In this document: one piece after another, positions 1 through 7,583 of the stretch | Position numbering within the stretch: position 1 is the stretch's first letter | Layout: the number at the start of each line of letters is the position of its first letter | NCBI RefSeq assembly: GCF_900177535.1 | Contig: NZ_FXAJ01000004.1 | Location: 124,001-188,000 of the forward strand | DNA from: Priestia filamentosa | Lineage (GTDB): Bacteria; Bacillota; Bacilli; Bacillales; Bacillaceae_H | Length of the DNA: 64,000 bases | Reading direction: 5' to 3' | Notes under the pieces: model-generated | The model's database searches: none | What the model was told of the DNA's origin: nothing | What the model saw: the letters and a program-made list of their open reading frames with translations, nothing else | Position numbers and translations under genes: made by a program

Positions 1-2
1 AA

Positions 3-161
3 ATTCACGCTCTTTATACAAATGACGAGCTAGCAGTTCGATTGAATACAATTTCTGACTTACAGCAGGATGAAAAGATTAGTAAGTTTATTAAGTGGAT
101 TAGAAAGCAGCCGTCATCACGCCTCCCAAGAACACGCAAGTCTAATAGTAGAAAAGCATAA
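3..161 (+). CDS. HNH endonuclease family protein (YisB-like), C-terminal fragment
   Basis: Only the last 52 codons are inside the window; the frame is open from base 3 to a TAA at 159-161. The fragment begins IHALYTNDELAVRLNTI and ends in a basic tail rich in Lys, Arg and Ser. The sequence IHALYTN is what follows the second Cys pair in small YisB-type HNH proteins, and yisB lies directly next to gerPF in Bacillus subtilis, so sequence and position agree. The HNH catalytic motif itself would be upstream of the window, so nuclease function cannot be judged here. It converges on gerPF and the two genes share a terminator. Confidence 0.6.
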   Translation: MHALYTNDELAVRLNTISDLQQDEKISKFIKWIRKQPSSRLPRTRKSNSRKA

Positions 162-163
162 AA

Positions 164-188
164 ACAGGCCGTTGAGGCCTGTTTTTTA
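164..188. terminator. Bidirectional rho-independent terminator between the yisB-like gene and gerPF
   Basis: A perfect 7-bp stem ACAGGCC/GGCCTGT (164-170 and 176-182) with a 5-base loop is flanked by A-rich sequence on the left and a T run on the right, so it can serve both converging genes. Confidence 0.8.
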
Positions 189-407
189 TGCATTTCCTGC
201 TACAGTTTGGTCTGCAATATCCGGGTCGAACGTATTTGTAGCAGATCCGCCTGTGTTTGTGTTAATAAGGTTTCCTGTATTTCCAGATCCTGATCCATAA
301 GCAACTTTTGAAGTGTCTTTAGGTGAAACATAAAAGGTATCTCCAAATGTAACAACGCCACCGCCGCCAATGCTTACAATTTGTACAGGTCCAACAAGTG
401 CTGGCAT
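186..407 (-). CDS. gerPF: Spore germination protein GerPF
   Basis: A 73-residue protein starting MPALVGPVQIVSIGGGGVV, with the Gly/Ser/Thr/Asn-rich body of the GerPA/GerPF family. GerP proteins are made in the mother cell and are needed for germinants to cross the spore coat. The start at 407 is chosen because GAGGAGGG lies a few bases upstream; the reading frame extends further upstream to 452 but that extension contains the ribosome binding site. It is the last gene of gerPABCDEF and closely resembles GerPA at the other end of the operon (MPAIVGAVSVNSVG), which suggests an old duplication. Confidence 0.93.
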   Translation of the reverse strand: MPALVGPVQIVSIGGGGVVTFGDTFYVSPKDTSKVAYGSGSGNTGNLINTNTGGSATNTFDPDIADQTVAGNA

Positions 408-408
408 G

Positions 409-804
409 CTATCCCTCCTCTCTTTCTTCCTGCTCTTTCTCTCGACGATCACTTAGAAGCTGTCTAACATGTTTAACACGTGAATAACATTTTATATCAT
501 TTGTTGAGCCAATTTGAACAACAGAAGAAGTAGAAGCTCCAGTCACCCGAACAGATCCAACATGAATTATATTAGATTCGTTATATTTTACCGTTGGAAT
601 TCGTTTTAAAGTTAGTAGAGGATAGCTTCGTTTAAAAAGGGTATAATCATTAAAATTTCCTTCCCTACCCAAAAAAAGTTCTGCTTCACGTTGTATAGCG
701 ATTACTTTTGCCGAAGATCTAATATGTGCTGAATCTCCGATGTTAAAAATCGAGCTAGATGTTAAGGAATTCATTCGAAACCAATCTACTTTTGAAGTAC
801 GCAT
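409..804 (-). CDS. gerPE: Spore germination protein GerPE
   Basis: A 131-residue protein with the GerPE pattern: an N-terminal MRTSKVDWFRMNSL, a motif SSIFNIGDSAHI and later SSVVQIGST, the same S-S-x-F/V-x-I-G-D/S unit that recurs in GerPA, GerPB and GerPD. The C-terminus is highly charged (Arg/Glu-rich). It lies one base upstream of gerPF in the same transcript. Its role is coat permeability to germinants; no enzymatic activity is known. Confidence 0.9.
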   Translation of the reverse strand: MRTSKVDWFRMNSLTSSSIFNIGDSAHIRSSAKVIAIQREAELFLGREGNFNDYTLFKRSYPLLTLKRIPTVKYNESNIIHVGSVRVTGASTSSVVQIGSTNDIKCYSRVKHVRQLLSDRREKEQEEREEG

Positions 805-816
805 ACTTTTTCTCCT

Positions 817-996
817 TTATTGTAAAGAAAGAGGAACATAAGGACCGATAATAAGAGACTCTGGAGGTGTATCATAGGCAGAGGAAAGAGCTATGCTTTC
901 AGTATCTCCAATCAAAAATACAGAGGAGGTAGATACACCAAGTACATGAACATTTCCAACAAGTAAGTCTCTATTTACAACCGTATAATTCATCAT
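817..996 (-). CDS. gerPD: Spore germination protein GerPD
   Basis: A 59-residue protein, MMNYTVVNRDLLVGNVHVLG onward, ending PYVPLSLQ. It contains STSSVFLIGDTESI, the shared GerP motif. The ATG at 994-996 overlaps the gerPC stop as ATGA, with AAAGGAG seven bases upstream inside the end of gerPC. A second in-frame ATG follows directly (991-993), so either could be used. Size and position between gerPC and gerPE are as in other Bacillus gerP operons. Confidence 0.88.
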   Translation of the reverse strand: MMNYTVVNRDLLVGNVHVLGVSTSSVFLIGDTESIALSSAYDTPPESLIIGPYVPLSLQ

Positions 997-1604
997 TTTT
1001 CTGCTCCTTTAAATGATTGAGGGAGATGTGTTAAAAAGGCATCGATTCCCCGTTTCATATCCTGAGTAATTTGAGTTTTTATACTTTCTTTTTTCTCTTC
1101 TCTTGGTTGCTCATCACCTCGTTGCTGTAGATGGAAAAGAATCCGTTCTTCAAGCTGCTTCTTTATATCTTCTGTAATGAAATCATAATAGGACTCATGT
1201 AAGTTGATTCCTTTCTCCCTAGCAAGGTCACGAATCCAATCATGGCCGTTTCCTTCTAATAAGGTGAGCGTCTCTTCATAAATTTCATCGCCTAACTCTT
1301 TTATATTTACATTCCGATTTGGTGGAGTTAAGTCACTCTGACTAATGTGGAAATCTTCAATCTGATGATCAGGAGAAAGTGGATTAAGTCCTATATTTAG
1401 CGTTCCTTCCAGTGTTTCAATTTTGAGTTGATCAAACTTGTATTCAATTCTGTCAATTTTAGTTGAAGGGGCCTCTTTTAACGAATTCATCTGTTTTTGG
1501 AGGGTTCCTATAGCTTGCTCAAGCTGCAAAATTCGCTGATTCTGTTGTTGAATTTGGGCCTGAAGTTGGTGGATATACGTTTGCGTCGTTCCTCCGTATT
1601 GCAT
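993..1604 (-). CDS. gerPC: Spore germination protein GerPC
   Basis: A 203-residue protein with an N-terminal Gln-rich coiled coil (about residues 8-45, IHQLQAQIQQQNQRILQLEQ and following) and a longer helical C-terminal part. GerPC is the largest GerP protein and differs from the short glycine-rich ones. The frame is open to an ATG at 1625, but GGAGGAG falls just after that ATG and eight bases before the ATG at 1602-1604, so MQYGGTTQ is the likely start. Its stop overlaps the gerPD start by four bases, implying translational coupling. Confidence 0.9.
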   Translation of the reverse strand: MQYGGTTQTYIHQLQAQIQQQNQRILQLEQAIGTLQKQMNSLKEAPSTKIDRIEYKFDQLKIETLEGTLNIGLNPLSPDHQIEDFHISQSDLTPPNRNVNIKELGDEIYEETLTLLEGNGHDWIRDLAREKGINLHESYYDFITEDIKKQLEERILFHLQQRGDEQPREEKKESIKTQITQDMKRGIDAFLTHLPQSFKGAEK

Positions 1605-1688
1605 AAAGAATCTCCTCCATTTCATATGAGTAAGCTGCTTTTATACATTATGCATGTGCCCAAAAGATGTGAAGGAGTTCTTCTCAAT

Positions 1689-1928
1689 TCATACGTTCTT
1701 TTTTCTTCCTAAATTAAGAGGGACGCTTGGTGCTTCTGGCTCAACAAGATTTGTGGTCTCACCTGGTTTTACTGTTTCAGGAGCTTTCTCCGTGAAGCCA
1801 CCTGTATTGTAAAGCTGCGCAAGAGAACGAATCATTCCAGCGCTTCCAATTTGAAAGACAGAAGAGTTACTAACGCTCGCAACCCGAATCGAATGGATGC
1901 AAATGCTTTGATTTACATAAAAATTCAT
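1689..1928 (-). CDS. gerPB: Spore germination protein GerPB
   Basis: A 79-residue protein beginning MNFYVNQSICIHSIRVASVS, with NSSVFQIGSAGMIRSLAQLYNTGGF, the GerPB-type continuation of the shared motif. The C-terminal third is Pro/Glu-rich and ends in RKKN. It is the second gene of the operon, 12 bases after gerPA. The 84-base gap to gerPC holds the gerPC ribosome binding site only. Confidence 0.9.
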   Translation of the reverse strand: MNFYVNQSICIHSIRVASVSNSSVFQIGSAGMIRSLAQLYNTGGFTEKAPETVKPGETTNLVEPEAPSVPLNLGRKKNV

Positions 1929-1940
1929 ACCTTCACCTCA

Positions 1941-2162
1941 TTAAGCATTGGCAGCTATAGGTTGATCAATAAAGTCTTGATCCTGCGTATTCGTTGAACT
2001 GATTTTATTGTTAATCACCAATCCATCTCCAGTGCTAAAAGATCCTGCTCCAGCAAATGTTTTAGAATTTGCTGAAGGTGCGATCGTATAAACGTCTCCA
2101 ATATGAAAAATACTTGCTGTTCCAACACTATTTACACTAACTGCTCCAACAATAGCTGGCAT
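1941..2162 (-). CDS. gerPA: Spore germination protein GerPA
   Basis: A 73-residue protein, MPAIVGAVSVNSVGTASIFH onward, with HIGDVYTIAPSANSKTFAGAGS and an Asn/Thr/Gln-rich tail ending IAANA. It matches GerPA and is a clear paralogue of GerPF. It is the first gene of gerPABCDEF. A candidate sigma-K promoter lies 31-58 bases upstream, fitting late mother-cell expression known for this operon in other Bacillus. Confidence 0.92.
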   Translation of the reverse strand: MPAIVGAVSVNSVGTASIFHIGDVYTIAPSANSKTFAGAGSFSTGDGLVINNKISSTNTQDQDFIDQPIAANA

Positions 2163-2192
2163 AAAAACACCCTTTGATTTTGAGTTATAGTG

Positions 2193-2220
2193 TATCGTAT
2201 GTTAGGACGAAATATAAGGT
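2193..2220 (-). promoter_or_regulatory. Candidate sigma-K promoter of gerPA-PF
   Basis: Read on the minus strand, CATACGATA (2201 to 2193) fits the sigma-K -10 consensus CATANNNTA exactly, and an AC dinucleotide (2220-2219) lies 17 bases upstream, as in the short sigma-K -35. gerP operons are known to be sigma-K dependent and repressed by GerE. Confidence 0.55.
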
Positions 2221-2338
2221 GATAGCCTATTTATCCTTTTGTAATTGGAATAAATTTCTGACCTCTTTAAAGCTGATGATCTATGAAGTTTCAGCTATAA
2301 TGGATGGCTAAGAGAGAAATGAATAAGGAAGTGAGAAA

Positions 2339-3502
2339 ATGAATGGAATAAAAGACGAAAGAATAGCAACTGTTGACCTTTTGAGAGGGTTCGCTCTTTT
2401 AGGTATTCTACTTGTCAACATGCCTGGATTTTATTCACCTTCTATCTATATGGACTCCTTTGAAGATACACACTCAAAAATATATATGGCTATAGATATT
2501 TTAGGGCAGGGAAGTTTCTATCCTATTTTCGCTACTTTATTTGGTTTTGGATTCATGAAAATATTTCAAACTGCCTTTAAGAATAATGCTGCTTTTACTC
2601 CTTTACTTTTAAGAAGGTTATTTTTACTTTTGTGTATCGGATGTGTACATGCTTTTGTTATTTGGTATGGGGATATTTTAATTTTATATGCTGTGTGCGG
2701 TTTTTTTCTTCTTTTTTTTCAAGAAGCAAGAGGGAGAACTTTTCTTTATTGGGGAGGAGCTTTATTTATTATTCCAAGTATCATCATGATTCTTCTTCTT
2801 ATCGTTGCTTCGTTCTCAAAAGCAGAGTCAAATGCTGTTGGCGTTGTGCAGCCGCTTATTGATAGTTCTATAAATGCATATAGAGATGGAAGCATTGCTG
2901 AGATTTTCTCTCAGCGGTTCCTTGATTGGTATTATATCAATAACATAGGGACGTTCCCGCTTCTGTTCTTATCTGTTTTTCCTTTCTTTCTCATCGGAGC
3001 CTTTTTAGCAAAAGAAAAAGGGTTTGAACGTATAAAGGAAAACGTTCTTTTCATTAAATATGTATGTATGGTATGCTTTTTTGCTTTCCTACTTTTTAAG
3101 GTTCTTCCGTATTTGATTGGATTTAACGTCGCTACAGACTTTATGCAAGACAGCGTTGGTGGACCTTTAGGAGCCATCTTTTATATTACGCTGTTTATGC
3201 TGTATGGTGAAAAAATACCGCGGTTTATCGCGCAACCTTTACAATCAGCAGGAAGAATGGCACTCACAAATTATATGGCTCAATCTGTTGTATGTACGCT
3301 CCTATTTTATAATTATGGATTAGGTTTTTATGGTGACATAACAGTTATGCAAGGCGTTCTGTTAGCCCTTGGTTTCTTTGTTGTTCAATGCATTGGAAGT
3401 TCTATTATCCTGAAGAGATACTCTAGAGGTCCTTTGGAACACCTTCTGCGCTCCTTCACATATCGAGGAATGAAAAATGAAAAAAACGCAGTTGAAAAGT
3501 AG
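2339..3502 (+). CDS. DUF418 family multipass membrane protein
   Basis: A 387-residue integral membrane protein. The N-terminus, ERIATVDLLRGFALLGILLV followed by NMPGF, is the hallmark of the DUF418/YeiB group, related in fold to membrane acyltransferases. The C-terminal DUF418 part contains GRMALTNYMAQSV, also typical. I count roughly eight to ten hydrophobic segments. Substrate and function are unknown for the family. A GGAAGTGAG ribosome binding site precedes the ATG. It stands alone between gerP and yisK. Confidence 0.8.
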   Translation: MNGIKDERIATVDLLRGFALLGILLVNMPGFYSPSIYMDSFEDTHSKIYMAIDILGQGSFYPIFATLFGFGFMKIFQTAFKNNAAFTPLLLRRLFLLLCIGCVHAFVIWYGDILILYAVCGFFLLFFQEARGRTFLYWGGALFIIPSIIMILLLIVASFSKAESNAVGVVQPLIDSSINAYRDGSIAEIFSQRFLDWYYINNIGTFPLLFLSVFPFFLIGAFLAKEKGFERIKENVLFIKYVCMVCFFAFLLFKVLPYLIGFNVATDFMQDSVGGPLGAIFYITLFMLYGEKIPRFIAQPLQSAGRMALTNYMAQSVVCTLLFYNYGLGFYGDITVMQGVLLALGFFVVQCIGSSIILKRYSRGPLEHLLRSFTYRGMKNEKNAVEK

Positions 3503-3557
3503 GAATATAGAAAGAAAGAGCGAATTGTTTAAAAGGTAGAAAGAGGAGGAATAAAAA

Positions 3558-4442
3558 ATGAAATTTGTGACAGCTAGACTACATGATGATGAATTTATTG
3601 GCATGATCCAAGGAGAGAAAGTAATTCATATAAATAAAATTGCCAAAGAGCGTTTTCAGACAGATATTCCAACAAATATGATTTCATTTATTGAGCATTT
3701 TCATTATTTTGAGCATATTATTAAGGAAATTATCGAAGAAAAAGGGCACGATGCTTTTTCATATTCCATAGAGGAAACAGAGCTTCTTGCTCCAATTCCA
3801 AGACCGAGTAAAAATGTATTTTGTGTTGGAAAGAACTATCGTGATCATGCTATTGAAATGGGAAGTGAACAAGATATCCCGACGAACCTTATGATGTTTT
3901 CAAAGGCACCAACAGCTGTAGTAGGCCCTGATGCACCTATTTTACGTCATGAAGATGTAACAGATGAATTAGATTATGAGGGAGAGCTTGCTGTTATTAT
4001 CGGAAAAAAAGGAAAAGCAATTTCTAAAGCTGATGCTCTTCATCACGTTTTTGGTTATACCATTTTGAATGATATTACAGCACGGGATTTGCAGTCAAAA
4101 CATAAACAGTTTCTAATTGGAAAGAGTTTGGATACTTCGTGTCCGATGGGACCTTTTATTGTGCATAAATCAGAAATTGAGAATGCAGCGAATTTACATA
4201 TTGAAACGAGAGTAAATGGAGAAATAAGACAAGATGGCAATACGGAACAGTTTATTTTTCCAATTGAAGAAATTATTGAAACATTATCAAAAGGAACAAC
4301 ACTTGAACCTGGCGACATTATTGCTACAGGAACGCCTGCTGGAGTTGGAAAAGGGTTTAATCCACCAATATTTCTATCTTCAGGAGACATCATTGAAATA
4401 ACAGTTGAAGGTATTGGGACATTAAGAAATAAAGTGCAGTAA
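3558..4442 (+). CDS. yisK: Fumarylacetoacetate hydrolase-fold protein YisK
   Basis: A 294-residue protein whose C-terminal two thirds are the FAH catalytic fold: KNVFCVGKNYRDHAIEMGSE, then YEGELAVIIGKKGK and the metal and substrate region GYTILNDITARDLQ, followed by the terminal TGTPAGVGKG loop. It aligns closely with B. subtilis YisK, which has been reported as an oxaloacetate decarboxylase and was tied genetically to the cell-shape protein Mbl. Metal-binding acidic residues of the E-x-E...D type are present (the Glu residues of DYEGELA). The start has GAGGAGGAAT upstream. Function here is by homology. Confidence 0.88.
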   Translation: MKFVTARLHDDEFIGMIQGEKVIHINKIAKERFQTDIPTNMISFIEHFHYFEHIIKEIIEEKGHDAFSYSIEETELLAPIPRPSKNVFCVGKNYRDHAIEMGSEQDIPTNLMMFSKAPTAVVGPDAPILRHEDVTDELDYEGELAVIIGKKGKAISKADALHHVFGYTILNDITARDLQSKHKQFLIGKSLDTSCPMGPFIVHKSEIENAANLHIETRVNGEIRQDGNTEQFIFPIEEIIETLSKGTTLEPGDIIATGTPAGVGKGFNPPIFLSSGDIIEITVEGIGTLRNKVQ

Positions 4443-4446
4443 CCAA

Positions 4447-4480
4447 AAAAGATCGTAAGAATTCTTCTTACGATCTTTTT
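4447..4480. terminator. Bidirectional terminator between yisK and the DUF2777 gene
   Basis: A 10-bp perfect stem, GATCGTAAGA (4451-4460) with TCTTACGATC (4466-4475), has an A run on the left and a T run on the right, between two converging genes. Confidence 0.88.
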
Positions 4481-5044
4481 CTATCCCAATTTTTTTAAAT
4501 CAGATGATAAGAACTGCTCACCTGTATTGAGTGTAATCTCAAACCGGTCGTTTCCTTCACTACAATCAAAGTGGTGATGAACTGAACAGATTCTTTCTTC
4601 GTTATCAAAGATAAGGAAATTCACGCCGTTTCTTTCACCATCAGTAGGTAAGAAACATAAAGTGTTAAAGCAATAAATACAATCATAAAGAGAAAAAGAG
4701 AGATCATTCAATAGTTGGCTTAAGCGCATGAATGAGTGAGTTGAAAGCTCATCAATAAGAAGTTGATAAGCGTGTTGTAGTTTCTTTCCAACGCGTAGCT
4801 CTGCCCCATCTTGTAAAAAGCAAACTGTGTTGTTAATTTCAAATGAATTATCTTTTTTCCAACATGCTTTTTGCCAATGACCTTTCCAATATACCTCGCA
4901 AGATGAGCTAAGGATATCTTGGAGCATTGATGCTTCATCCTCTTCATCAAAAAAAATCCATTGTGAATCAATACACTCAAGCGTTCCTAAAATAAAGGAG
5001 CGTGGTTGCATTTCTAAGCACTGCGTTTTCGATAAATTTTTCAT
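4481..5044 (-). CDS. DUF2777 family protein (YisN-like), function unknown
   Basis: A 187-residue soluble protein, unusually rich in Cys and aromatic residues, with FEITLNTGEQFLSSDLKKLG at its C-terminus and a central LYDCIYCFNTLCFLP segment. The position between yisK and asnO is where yisN lies in B. subtilis, and the MQPRSFILGTLECIDSQWIF opening fits the DUF2777 family. The start at 5044 is chosen over the in-frame ATG at 5059 because the first ATG is immediately followed by GAGGAG, which is the ribosome binding site for the second. No function is known. Confidence 0.68.
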   Translation of the reverse strand: MKNLSKTQCLEMQPRSFILGTLECIDSQWIFFDEEDEASMLQDILSSSCEVYWKGHWQKACWKKDNSFEINNTVCFLQDGAELRVGKKLQHAYQLLIDELSTHSFMRLSQLLNDLSFSLYDCIYCFNTLCFLPTDGERNGVNFLIFDNEERICSVHHHFDCSEGNDRFEITLNTGEQFLSSDLKKLG

Positions 5045-5178
5045 AGGCCACTCCTCCAAATGGTTTGTTGAAAATCCTATTACTATTCTTTGTTGTCTAA
5101 TTTCCTATTTTCTATAACTATAAAACACAAAATTTTGAAGAAAAAGCGGATGGACAAATCAACCTCTTACTTTTTACG

Positions 5179-5187
5179 CATAAGATA
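5179..5187 (+). promoter_or_regulatory. Candidate sporulation sigma factor -10 element of asnO
   Basis: CATAAGATA matches the CATANNNTA -10 shared by sigma-E/sigma-K promoters and lies about 50 bases before the asnO start. The upstream -35 is weak (an AC 15 bases away). asnO is sporulation-expressed in B. subtilis, which makes the match plausible but not proven. Confidence 0.35.
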
Positions 5188-5237
5188 GCACTATTGAAAA
5201 AGCTATGGACCACGATAAATGAAAGGGTGGGGAAAAC

Positions 5238-7082
5238 ATGTGTGGTATTACTGGTTGGATCGATTATAATCAGAACCTCCTGAAAAAGCGTGACACAATT
5301 GAAAAGATGACAAAAACACTTGAAAAAAGAGGTCCTGATGATACGAATACTTGGGTAAGAGAGCATGTATCTTTTGGACATAAGCGTCTTGTTGTAGTTG
5401 ATCCAAGCGGCGGCATACAGCCAATGACAAGAGATAAAAAAGAAAATTCTTACACCATTTGCTATAATGGAGAACTTTATAATACAGAAGATATTCGTAA
5501 GGAACTTTTAAAGAGAGGCTATACATTTAGCGGCCATTCTGATACTGAGGTGCTTCTTCTTTCCTATGTAGAGTGGAGAGAGAAATGCGTTGAACATTTT
5601 AACGGTATTTTTGCTTTTGCCATTTGGGATGAAGAACAACAATCTCTTTTTATGGCTCGCGATAGACTTGGTGTAAAGCCGCTGTTTTACCGTGTATATA
5701 GAGGAGGGCTTCAATTTGCTTCAGAGCTAAAAGCTATTCTTGCTCATGAAGATGTAGAGGTAGAAATTACGTACGACGGATTAGCTGAAGTATTAGGTCT
5801 TGGTCCATCACATACGCCTGGCCATGGGATTTTTAAAGGGATTGACGAACTGCGTGCTGCACATGCTTTGACATTTAGTAGAGAAGGATTGAACATCTGG
5901 CGCTACTGGAATGTAAAAAGTGAAAAACATACTGATTCACTTGAAGAGACAGCAGAACATGTGCGAGAACTGTTTCAGGATGCTGTAACAAGACAGCTTG
6001 TTTCTGATGTTCCGGTTTGTACCTTTTTATCGGGGGGGATCGATTCAAGTGCTATTACAGCCATTGCTGCCAATGCTTTTCGGGAACAAGGCCAGTCCCT
6101 TCATACTTACTCAATTGACTATGAAGATAACGAGAAATTCTTTAAAGCATCAGAGTTCCAGCCAAACTCAGATGGGGCATACATTAAGAAGATGTCTGAT
6201 GAATTTAAGACGATTCACCATAGCTGTGTGATTAATAATGAAGAGCTTGCTCATTATTTAGAAGAATCTGTGCTTGTTCGAGATATACCAGGTATGGCTG
6301 ATATCGATTCTTCTCTTCTTTGGTTTTGTAAAGAAATTAAGAAAGACTTTGTTGTTGGTCTTTCAGGTGAATGCGCAGATGAAATTTTCGGTGGGTATCC
6401 GTGGTTCCATAAAACGCATGCTCTTTCTTCTGATAACTTTCCATGGATGCGCTCTGTTGATGCAAGGGTAGATCTTTTAAAAGACGAGTGGCAAAAAAAA
6501 CTCTCGCTGAAGGAGTATGTAAAGAACGGCTATGAGCAATCCATTAAGGAAGTTCCCACTCTTGATGGGGAAAGTGAAGAAGAGGCAAATAGAAGAAACT
6601 TATTTTATTTGAATATGATTTGGTTTATGCCAACGCTTCTTGATCGAAAAGACCGTATGAGTATGGGAGCAAGTCTAGAAGTGCGCGTTCCATTTGCTGA
6701 TCATCGTCTTGTAGAGTACGTATGGAACATTCCATGGGAGATGAAAACCGCAGGAGGATATGAGAAAGGAATTCTAAGAAAAGCGCTTGAAGGGATACTT
6801 CCAAACGAAGTTCTTTATCGCAAAAAAAGTCCATACCCTAAAACACATAATCCTTACTATACAAATATTGTGCAAAAATGGTTAAAAGATATTTTAAAAG
6901 ATTCCAATTCACCTCTTTATGAGCTTTTTAATGCTGAAAAACTTAAGGCAATTGCAGATTCAAAAGGAAAAGAGTTTTCTGTTCCTTGGTTCGGGCAGCT
7001 TATGACAGGTCCACAGCTTCTAGCCCACCTTTGTCAGATTCATGTTTGGTTTGAGAACTATAATATTAAGATTGTGAAATAA
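5238..7082 (+). CDS. asnO: Asparagine synthase (glutamine-hydrolysing) AsnO
   Basis: A 614-residue class B asparagine synthetase converting aspartate, glutamine and ATP to asparagine and glutamate. After removal of Met1, Cys2 (MCGITGWIDYN) is the glutaminase nucleophile. The N-terminal glutaminase domain carries RGPDD and GHKRLVVVDPSGG; the synthetase domain has the pyrophosphate loop SGGIDSS near residue 265 and LDRKDRMSMGASLEVRVPFAD near residue 470. Length fits the family. GGGTGGGG precedes the ATG. The position after yisK/yisN identifies it as the asnO member, which in B. subtilis is needed for sporulation, rather than vegetative asnB. Confidence 0.93.
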   Translation: MCGITGWIDYNQNLLKKRDTIEKMTKTLEKRGPDDTNTWVREHVSFGHKRLVVVDPSGGIQPMTRDKKENSYTICYNGELYNTEDIRKELLKRGYTFSGHSDTEVLLLSYVEWREKCVEHFNGIFAFAIWDEEQQSLFMARDRLGVKPLFYRVYRGGLQFASELKAILAHEDVEVEITYDGLAEVLGLGPSHTPGHGIFKGIDELRAAHALTFSREGLNIWRYWNVKSEKHTDSLEETAEHVRELFQDAVTRQLVSDVPVCTFLSGGIDSSAITAIAANAFREQGQSLHTYSIDYEDNEKFFKASEFQPNSDGAYIKKMSDEFKTIHHSCVINNEELAHYLEESVLVRDIPGMADIDSSLLWFCKEIKKDFVVGLSGECADEIFGGYPWFHKTHALSSDNFPWMRSVDARVDLLKDEWQKKLSLKEYVKNGYEQSIKEVPTLDGESEEEANRRNLFYLNMIWFMPTLLDRKDRMSMGASLEVRVPFADHRLVEYVWNIPWEMKTAGGYEKGILRKALEGILPNEVLYRKKSPYPKTHNPYYTNIVQKWLKDILKDSNSPLYELFNAEKLKAIADSKGKEFSVPWFGQLMTGPQLLAHLCQIHVWFENYNIKIVK

Positions 7083-7087
7083 AGCTA

Positions 7088-7127
7088 AAAACATAGTCTC
7101 CTTTTTGGAGAGACTATGTTTTTTTTA
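7088..7127 (+). terminator. Terminator of asnO
   Basis: The stem ACATAGTCTC (7091-7100) pairs with GAGACTATGT (7110-7119) and is followed by a run of eight T. Confidence 0.9.
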
Positions 7128-7166
7128 TGCAACATTAGGGGTGGGGAGTAAAAAAGCAGGATTTAT

Positions 7167-7397
7167 TTGGACAAGAAAGTTTTATTAGCTCGTGGGAATA
7201 CGCTGGAAGAGCCTTATGAAAAGGGATTAACAAGCATAGCGCTATATCCATTAACATTCCGTCTTCCTCTCTAAGACTCTGCCCTTTTATACCGAGAAGT
7301 TCTTCTTGATGTTCGGAAGGAAAATTATCAAATTTTTAATGAGAAAGCTTTTGTAACTAAAGAAGATAAAAGTGAAATTTTAGCAACAATTAGTTAG
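7167..7397 (+). pseudogene. Possible decayed short ORF between asnO and opuC
   Basis: A frame beginning TTG at 7167 (translation MDKKVLLARGNTLEEPYEKG...) stays open for 35 codons to TAA at 7272-7274, then continues in the same frame for 40 more codons (DSALLYREVLLDVRKENYQI...) to TAG at 7395-7397. The residue composition is protein-like and the frame ends one base before a good terminator hairpin, which suggests a once-transcribed unit with a single nonsense mutation. I recognise no family. It may equally be chance; upstream GGGGAG is rather distant for a ribosome binding site. Confidence 0.3.
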
Positions 7398-7428
7398 AAG
7401 CCTTTGCCTATGAAGCAGGGCTTTTTTT
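7398..7428 (+). terminator. Terminator-like hairpin after the decayed ORF
   Basis: AAGCC (7398-7402) pairs with GGCTT (7419-7423), with an inner GC/GC contact, followed by T7. It insulates opuC from upstream transcription. Confidence 0.55.
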
Positions 7429-7467
7429 AGAGAATTAGAAAAAAATAGCTGAATTTTAAAAAAAGAG

Positions 7468-7493
7468 GTTTACTCTATGTAGAATAAGGGTAA
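7468..7493 (+). promoter_or_regulatory. Candidate sigma-B promoter of opuC
   Basis: GTTTAC (7468-7473), a 14-base spacer and GGGTAA (7488-7493) resemble the general-stress sigma-B consensus GTTTAA-N12-15-GGGTAT. Osmolyte uptake operons of this type are sigma-B controlled in some Firmicutes (for example opuC of Listeria). The leader to the opuCA start is about 85 bases. Confidence 0.5.
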
Positions 7494-7583
7494 ATGTTTA
7501 GTTCACCTGTGTAATTTAACGGATATTTTAGGTCTAAAAGGTGACAATCATGGAACAATAAACCTAAGAGGTGATGACAATCA

